A stretch of DNA of 6,448 bases from Williamwhitmania sp035530955 (GTDB lineage: Bacteria; Bacteroidota; Bacteroidia; Bacteroidales; Williamwhitmaniaceae): the NCBI GenBank assembly GCA_035530955.1, contig DATKTT010000251.1, positions 1 to 6,448 on the forward strand, given 5' to 3'. The notes beneath the pieces were generated by a model. It did not search any database. It worked only from the letters and a program-made list of their open reading frames with translations, and had not been told where the DNA came from. Numbering within the stretch: the stretch's first letter is position 1; each line of letters opens with the position of its first letter. Both the position numbers and the translations under genes were made by a program. This document shows positions 6,418 through 6,448 of the stretch, in pieces.

Positions 6418-6422
6418 TTATG

Positions 6423-6430
6423 CAAAGAAA
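6423..6430 (-). promoter_or_regulatory. Possible -7 element of the btuFCD operon
   Basis: TTTCTTTG on the minus strand matches the consensus TAnnTTTG except for the second base. Transcription about 6-7 nt further on would begin at or beside the first base of the riboswitch closing stem (6417), a sensible position. The matching -33 element would lie at or just past the right edge of the window, so it cannot be checked. Confidence 0.35.
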
Positions 6431-6448
6431 CGCTTTTTCTGTGACTTG

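Overview
The window carries a vitamin B12 (cobalamin) uptake operon and, downstream of it, a gene for the RNA-binding protein Tex. All four genes lie on the minus strand, so transcription runs from right to left. Several features point to a member of the Bacteroidota: promoter-like motifs of the form TAnnTTTG with TTTG about 19 nt upstream, mostly weak Shine-Dalgarno sequences, AT-rich intergenic DNA, and the flavour of the ABC-transporter proteins (an N-terminal extension on the binding protein and a C-terminal extension on the ATPase). The genus cannot be fixed from the sequence.

Right to left: at 6260-6417 there is a cobalamin riboswitch with an intact B12 box. It sits 29 nt before the start of a lipoprotein of the helical-backbone binding-protein family (btuF-like, 5097-6230). 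After 5 nt comes a FecCD/BtuC-type permease (4075-5091). Its stop codon is embedded in the Shine-Dalgarno sequence of the ATPase gene (btuD-like, 3056-4063). Together these encode a complete type II ABC importer: a periplasmic lipoprotein binds the ligand, a permease dimer forms the channel, and two ATPase subunits drive it. The protein families alone would not separate B12 from ferric siderophores or heme; the riboswitch makes cobalamin the best call. The outer-membrane TonB receptor that normally feeds such a system is not in this window.

A stretch of about 490 nt without a convincing gene (2570-3055) separates the operon from tex. It holds short palindromes and degenerate repeats and looks like a mosaic of dispersed repeats, plus a candidate tex promoter. 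tex (425-2569) ends just before a strong intrinsic terminator (371-416). Beyond it, a well-spaced Bacteroidota-type promoter (286-316) points left out of the window, followed by a leader of at least 280 nt whose distal 71 nt contain no C on the transcribed strand. The gene it serves lies outside.

No clearly new multi-gene system is visible. The points most worth a second look are the riboswitch expression platform, the pair of co-varying palindromes, the ATPase's C-terminal domain, and the orphan leader at the left edge.
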